DNA of 64,000 nucleotides from Candidatus Pelagibacter sp. (GTDB lineage Bacteria; Pseudomonadota; Alphaproteobacteria; Pelagibacterales; Pelagibacteraceae). Positions within the stretch are counted from its first letter, which is position 1. Each line of letters opens with the position of its first letter. Position numbers and translations under genes: made by a program. Positions 60,493 to 64,000 of the stretch are shown piece by piece. The notes under the pieces were generated by a model. It worked only from the letters and a program-made list of their open reading frames with translations. It searched no databases and was not told where the DNA came from. Location of the stretch: contig JAOJAE010000002.1 in NCBI GenBank assembly GCA_028227525.1, positions 35,268 to 99,267 of the forward strand. Reading direction: 5' to 3'.

Positions 60493-61151
60493 TAAAAATT
60501 TTTTTTTAAATTATTTTTTAAATAATCTTTATGTTTTTTTAGCTCATCTGGTTTTATAGCAACTACTTTTTTGAAATAATCAACACCAAATTCTTGTTTT
60601 TCTCTTATTTCATTATCTTGATCTTTAAAATTTAAAGTTGGTTCTTTTTGATCAATTAAATTAATGTAAACTTTAGCTAATAAATTACAATCAATTAAAG
60701 CTGTATGTTGAGTTCTTTTTGAGTTGTCAATCCTATATCTTTTACATAATGCATCTAAACTTACAGGAGAACCTGGAAATTTATCTCTAGCTAAAGTTAA
60801 AGTATCTACTATTTCATTATCTATTTTTTTTTTACCAAATAAAGACAATTCATTATTTAAGTGTCCTAAGTCAAACTCTGCATTATGGATTATAAGCCTC
60901 TTGTCTTTAATAAAATCTAAAAATTGCTGTCCAATGTCTCTAAATTTTTTTTGCGTGGCTAAAAAACCATCAGTATATCCATGAACCTCTAGAGCTTTTT
61001 CTGATACTTTTCTCTCTGGGTTTAAATAACAATGAAATTTATTTTTAGTTGGAATTAAGTTATCCAGCTCAATACAGCCTATTTCGACAATTCTGTGTCC
61101 ATCCTTTACTGATATACCGGTTGTTTCTGTATCTAAAACTACTTCTATCAT
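60489..61151 (-). CDS. dnaQ: DNA polymerase III epsilon subunit
   Basis: The 220-residue 3'-5' exonuclease has the DEDDh motifs: VVLDTETTGISV, IIHNAEFDLGHL, and QHTALIDCNLLAKVYINLI with the final histidine and aspartate. It proofreads replication. It is the last gene of ppsR-maf-aroE-coaE-dnaQ, immediately after coaE, and converges with secB (4-bp overlap). Confidence 0.96.
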   Translation of the reverse strand: MIEVVLDTETTGISVKDGHRIVEIGCIELDNLIPTKNKFHCYLNPERKVSEKALEVHGYTDGFLATQKKFRDIGQQFLDFIKDKRLIIHNAEFDLGHLNNELSLFGKKKIDNEIVDTLTLARDKFPGSPVSLDALCKRYRIDNSKRTQHTALIDCNLLAKVYINLIDQKEPTLNFKDQDNEIREKQEFGVDYFKKVVAIKPDELKKHKDYLKNNLKKNFY

Positions 61152-61715
61152 TTAACCAATTTCTTTTAAAATACTTTTTATACCATTATTAACTGATTTT
61201 TTTGTAAAATTATTTTTAATAATAAATTGAGATTTTTTCTTTTTATAACTAATTGGTAATTGTATTGCTTTAAATTTTTTTAAAAGTTTTTGATTAAAGT
61301 TTTTTCTTTTTTTAAGTCTTTTTAAAATACTAGATCTTTTAGAATGAACATAAACCAATATATCATTTTTAATTTTATTTTCTAACAATAAGGGAATATC
61401 TAAGATAACTATTTTTGAATTTTTATGTTTTTTTAAAAATAAGTTCATTTTTTTTTTAATTTCGAAATGAACTATTTTAATAATCTTATCTAAATTATTT
61501 TTGTTGGCTAAAATTGCATTAGAAATTTCTTTTTTTTCCATTGGAAATGAAAAAATATATTTTGGTAAATCTTTTTTTAACTTATTAAAAACTTTTCTAT
61601 TTTTTTGATATAATTTAGCAACCTCATAATCAGCATTAAACACTGGATATCCAAAATTTTGAGCTACATAACTTTTGCCAGAGCCTATATCTCCTAAAAT
61701 ACCTATTTTAATCAT
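61152..61715 (-). CDS. coaE: dephospho-CoA kinase
   Basis: The 187-residue P-loop kinase has ILGDIGSGKSYVAQNFG at the N-terminus and VILDIPLLLENK in the middle. It phosphorylates dephospho-CoA to CoA. The C-terminal half is lysine-rich and divergent. It overlaps aroE by 1 bp. Confidence 0.92.
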   Translation of the reverse strand: MIKIGILGDIGSGKSYVAQNFGYPVFNADYEVAKLYQKNRKVFNKLKKDLPKYIFSFPMEKKEISNAILANKNNLDKIIKIVHFEIKKKMNLFLKKHKNSKIVILDIPLLLENKIKNDILVYVHSKRSSILKRLKKRKNFNQKLLKKFKAIQLPISYKKKKSQFIIKNNFTKKSVNNGIKSILKEIG

Positions 61716-62506
61716 TAATCTAACAGTTTGATAACATTTTCATTTATATCTGGTTCTATTCCATGCCAAATTTTAAAAGCTGAAAGAGCTTGATATACAA
61801 ACATCATTTTGCCATTTAAAGTTATATTTCCACCATTTTTTCCAGTTTTTAAAAAATTTGTTTCCTTAGGGTTGTAGATCACATCATAAAAAAATTTATC
61901 TTTACCAACTGAAGATAGATCAAGATTTATATTATCTTCTTTTTTTAAACCTACGCTTGTTGCATTAACGATCATGTCAAAATTAGGAATTTTGCCCCAG
62001 TTCAATATCTCGATATTTTGAAATAAATTTTTTAAATTATCTGCCTTTTCTTTTGATCTATTGCTTACAATTATTTTTGAAACTCCCATTTGAGTTAAAG
62101 CAAAAATTATAGAAGGAACCACTCCTCCAGCTCCAAGAATAAAAACTTCTTTGTTGTTAATATCATATTTAAAATTTTTTATGCTTTTTTTGAAACCAAT
62201 TATATCTGTATTATGCCCCATTAATTTATTTTCACGTAAATAAATTGTGTTAACTGATTGTGTCTTTACGGCTTCATTTGTTAATTGATCCAAAAAAGGA
62301 ATTACAGCTTTTTTGAAAGGGACAGTAACATTGATACCATCAATTTTTTTTTCTTTAACTTGAAAGAATAAATCTCTCAAATCGTTTTCATCTAATTTAT
62401 GTTTTTCATATAAAGCATTAATATTATTTTCATTAATCCAATAATTATGCAACATCGGGGACAATGAGTGTTCTATAGGATTTCCTATAACTAAAAATTT
62501 TTTCAT
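61715..62506 (-). CDS. aroE: shikimate dehydrogenase
   Basis: The 263-residue enzyme has GNPIEHSLSPMLHNYW, VTVPFKKAVIPFLD with the catalytic lysine, GAGGVVPSIIFAL for NADP and NATSVGLKKEDN. It reduces 3-dehydroshikimate for aromatic amino acid synthesis. It overlaps maf by 4 bp. Confidence 0.96.
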   Translation of the reverse strand: MKKFLVIGNPIEHSLSPMLHNYWINENNINALYEKHKLDENDLRDLFFQVKEKKIDGINVTVPFKKAVIPFLDQLTNEAVKTQSVNTIYLRENKLMGHNTDIIGFKKSIKNFKYDINNKEVFILGAGGVVPSIIFALTQMGVSKIIVSNRSKEKADNLKNLFQNIEILNWGKIPNFDMIVNATSVGLKKEDNINLDLSSVGKDKFFYDVIYNPKETNFLKTGKNGGNITLNGKMMFVYQALSAFKIWHGIEPDINENVIKLLD

Positions 62507-63090
62507 TTTATTAAATTTAGGTACTCCTTGATTTTTTTTACTGGGAGACCCATAATTGTACTTTCATCTCCTTCAATATTTGAAAACAAATTTTTTCCCT
62601 CACCCTCAATTTGGTAAACGTTGTAAGCATACAGATTTTCATCAGATATATTTGATAAATATTTATTTAATTCATTGTCTGAAAGGTTTTTCATTGTTAA
62701 CATTGCCTTATCCGTATAATTCCAAATCATTGTTCCATTTTTTGAAATACAAACAGAACTAATTAAATAATGCTTTTTACCATTAAGTTTTTTAAGGATT
62801 AACATCGCCTCATCTCTGCTTGTAGGCTTTGATATTAATTCACCCTCAAGATCGATTACACTATCTGCGCCTAATACGATTTTATCTGGTTGATTTAAAC
62901 TAACCTTGTTAGCTTTTAGCTCAGCTAAATTTTTTGATATTATCTCGGGGGTGGATTTCTCTTTAATTAAAGCGTCTTTAACAGCGTCTTCATCCACATT
63001 TGAATGTTCAACTTGATTGGGTATATCGTTTTTATCTAAAATTTCTTTTCTAACTTTACTTTTAGATGCAAGAATAATTTTATTTAACAT
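62503..63090 (-). CDS. maf: Maf-family nucleotide pyrophosphatase
   Basis: The 195-residue protein has LASKSKVRKEILDKNDI, VVLGADSVIDLEGELISKP (here IVLGADSVID) and GEGKNLFSNIEGDESTIMGLPV. Maf proteins hydrolyse non-canonical or canonical nucleoside triphosphates. It overlaps the ppsR-like gene by 11 bp. Confidence 0.93.
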   Translation of the reverse strand: MLNKIILASKSKVRKEILDKNDIPNQVEHSNVDEDAVKDALIKEKSTPEIISKNLAELKANKVSLNQPDKIVLGADSVIDLEGELISKPTSRDEAMLILKKLNGKKHYLISSVCISKNGTMIWNYTDKAMLTMKNLSDNELNKYLSNISDENLYAYNVYQIEGEGKNLFSNIEGDESTIMGLPVKKIKEYLNLIK

Positions 63091-63907
63091 TGTCTTTATA
63101 AATTTCGTGAATTTTTATTATTGATGCTGCAGTTTCTTCAACAGATTTTCTTGTAACATCAATTGATGGCCATCTATATTTTTGAAAAGTTTTTTTAGCA
63201 TCTGCTATCTCTTTTTTAATATTTTCAATATTTGTATAAGTTTTATTTTCTGTCTCTTTCAAACTATTCATTCTATTTTTTCTCAAATCAACCAGTCTTT
63301 CTGGTTCTGTATTTAAACCAATAACACATGTTATTTGTGGGTTTTCTTTCAATTTTATTGGAAGTGAGTTTTCATTAACAAGTGGGATGTTTGAAGTTTT
63401 AAAGCCTTTGTTTGCTAAATAGATTGCTGTAGGAGTTTTGCTTGTTCTGCTAACGCCGACTAAAATAATATCAGATTGTTCAATTTCATTAATTAAATTT
63501 CCATCATCGTGGTTCATTGTAAATTGTATTGCCTCTATTCTCTCATAATATTCATCATTAAGAGCATGCTGGCCGCTTGGTTCATGGGAGGCTTTTTGAT
63601 TTAAAATTTTTGAAAAATTTAAAATTAAGTTTCCAAGAACACCAAAACATGGAATTTTCTTTTCTTCGCTTACATTAGCTAAATATTTGGCTAAATTATT
63701 ATCTACAATTGTATAAAGAATTACTGAGTTTTCATTTTTTTTTGCGTCTTCTAAAATTTTAAGAATTTGATTCTCTGTTCTAGTAAAAGAATAAGAATGG
63801 ACTTTATATTCAATATTTTTGAATTGAGCCTTTAAAGCTAAAAAAATTCTATCAAGAGTTTCACCTGTGGAGTCGGATATAAGATAAATTTGATATGTAT
63901 TACTCAT
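63080..63907 (-). CDS. PEP synthase/PPDK regulatory kinase-pyrophosphorylase (DUF299)
   Basis: The 275-residue protein has YLISDSTGETLDRIFLAL at the start, FTMNHDDGN, the P-loop GVSRTSKTPTAIYLANKG and KYRWPSIDVTRKSVEETAASI at the end. It switches pyruvate phosphate dikinase or PEP synthase on and off by reversible threonine phosphorylation. In Caulobacter this is the origin-flanking gene beside hemE. It is the outermost gene at the right edge. Confidence 0.93.
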   Translation of the reverse strand: MSNTYQIYLISDSTGETLDRIFLALKAQFKNIEYKVHSYSFTRTENQILKILEDAKKNENSVILYTIVDNNLAKYLANVSEEKKIPCFGVLGNLILNFSKILNQKASHEPSGQHALNDEYYERIEAIQFTMNHDDGNLINEIEQSDIILVGVSRTSKTPTAIYLANKGFKTSNIPLVNENSLPIKLKENPQITCVIGLNTEPERLVDLRKNRMNSLKETENKTYTNIENIKKEIADAKKTFQKYRWPSIDVTRKSVEETAASIIKIHEIYKDNVK

Positions 63908-64000
63908 GAATAAATTGTTAATAAATTTGTATTATTTTAATAAAATTACTCAATTTAAATGTTGGTTAATTATCATTGTAAAATAAGGCTTTTATTAACA
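63908..64000. other. AT-rich non-coding edge, possibly the start of the oriC region
   Basis: No gene is visible in these 93 bp, which are almost entirely A and T. TGTTAATAAA (63916-63925) and TTTATTAACA (63991-64000) form an inverted pair. They resemble DnaA boxes only loosely (two mismatches to TTATCCACA). In Caulobacter and Rickettsia the origin lies between hemE and the ppsR-like gene, so this may be its edge. The sequence stops before it can be judged. Confidence 0.4.

Noticed and set aside
63916..64000. Two TTATTAACA sites as DnaA boxes
   Set aside because: Each has two mismatches to TTATCCACA and such words are expected by chance in AT-rich DNA; they are only mentioned as part of the origin idea.
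1..64000. CRISPR arrays, insertion sequences, prophage or integrated elements
   Set aside because: No repeat-spacer pattern, transposase, integrase or phage gene is visible; composition by eye is even across the window.

Overview
The window is a compact, strongly AT-rich bacterial chromosome segment (roughly 30% G+C judged by eye, not computed). It has very short intergenic gaps, many 1-11 bp gene overlaps and lysine/isoleucine/asparagine-rich proteins. The gene content (glcDEF glycolate oxidase, ccm system I, IalB-family protein, DUF2794 protein, HspQ, FxsA next to SecB) and the ppsR-maf-aroE-coaE-dnaQ-secB order point to an alphaproteobacterium. Streamlining and base composition make a Pelagibacterales (SAR11, Candidatus Pelagibacter-like) member most likely. 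I see no phage, insertion sequence, CRISPR array or plasmid gene, and no stretch above 300 bp lacks a gene.

Left part (1-4.4 kb): an ABC sugar/polyol-type uptake operon on the minus strand (alcohol dehydrogenase, binding protein, permease running off the edge), divergent from a GAF/Fis-type regulator that lacks the usual AAA+ domain. From 4.4 to 17.6 kb an almost unbroken minus-strand run holds cytochrome c maturation (ccmC-D-E-F-G-H), a lipid A deacylase-like protein, an FMN 2-hydroxyacid dehydrogenase, an aminotransferase, glcD-glcE-glcF, a hydroxypyruvate/glyoxylate reductase and an MFS carrier. Together these look like a glycolate/lactate-to-glyoxylate-to-glycine/glycerate module beside the machinery for c-type cytochromes.

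From 17.8 to 25 kb are housekeeping and envelope genes (hspQ, yciB, Bax inhibitor-1 family, aldo/keto reductase, IalB-like, argG, DsbA/FrnE-like, PsiE-like). From 24.2 to 32.8 kb lies a distinctive block: two photolyase/cryptochrome-superfamily proteins, the first with an unusual domain order and the second lacking most Fe-S ligands; a 40-residue DUF2256 zinc-finger gene; and a chain of overlapping small genes (YqaA-like, amidotransferase, two unknown small proteins, MarC). A divergent SDR with no catalytic tyrosine, an exported PQQ-type sugar dehydrogenase and a metallo-hydrolase face this block. This is the best candidate for a poorly described functional unit.

From 33 to 50 kb: folD, yggT, an MscS channel, hemD, hemC, tsaD, an EVE protein, acs with a lysine-rich tail, a DUF4212/sodium-solute symporter pair carrying an EF-hand-like loop, rpe, a heparinase-like protein, purH, pterin dehydratase and tRNA-Gly(GCC). 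From 50 to 64 kb: ftsK, lolA, the his cluster (hisB-H-A-F-E plus a HIT protein), hslVU behind a heat-shock-type promoter, smr, a Tim44-like protein, fxsA, secB, dnaQ, coaE, aroE, maf and ppsR. In Caulobacter and Rickettsia that last group flanks the replication origin, so the right edge may abut oriC.
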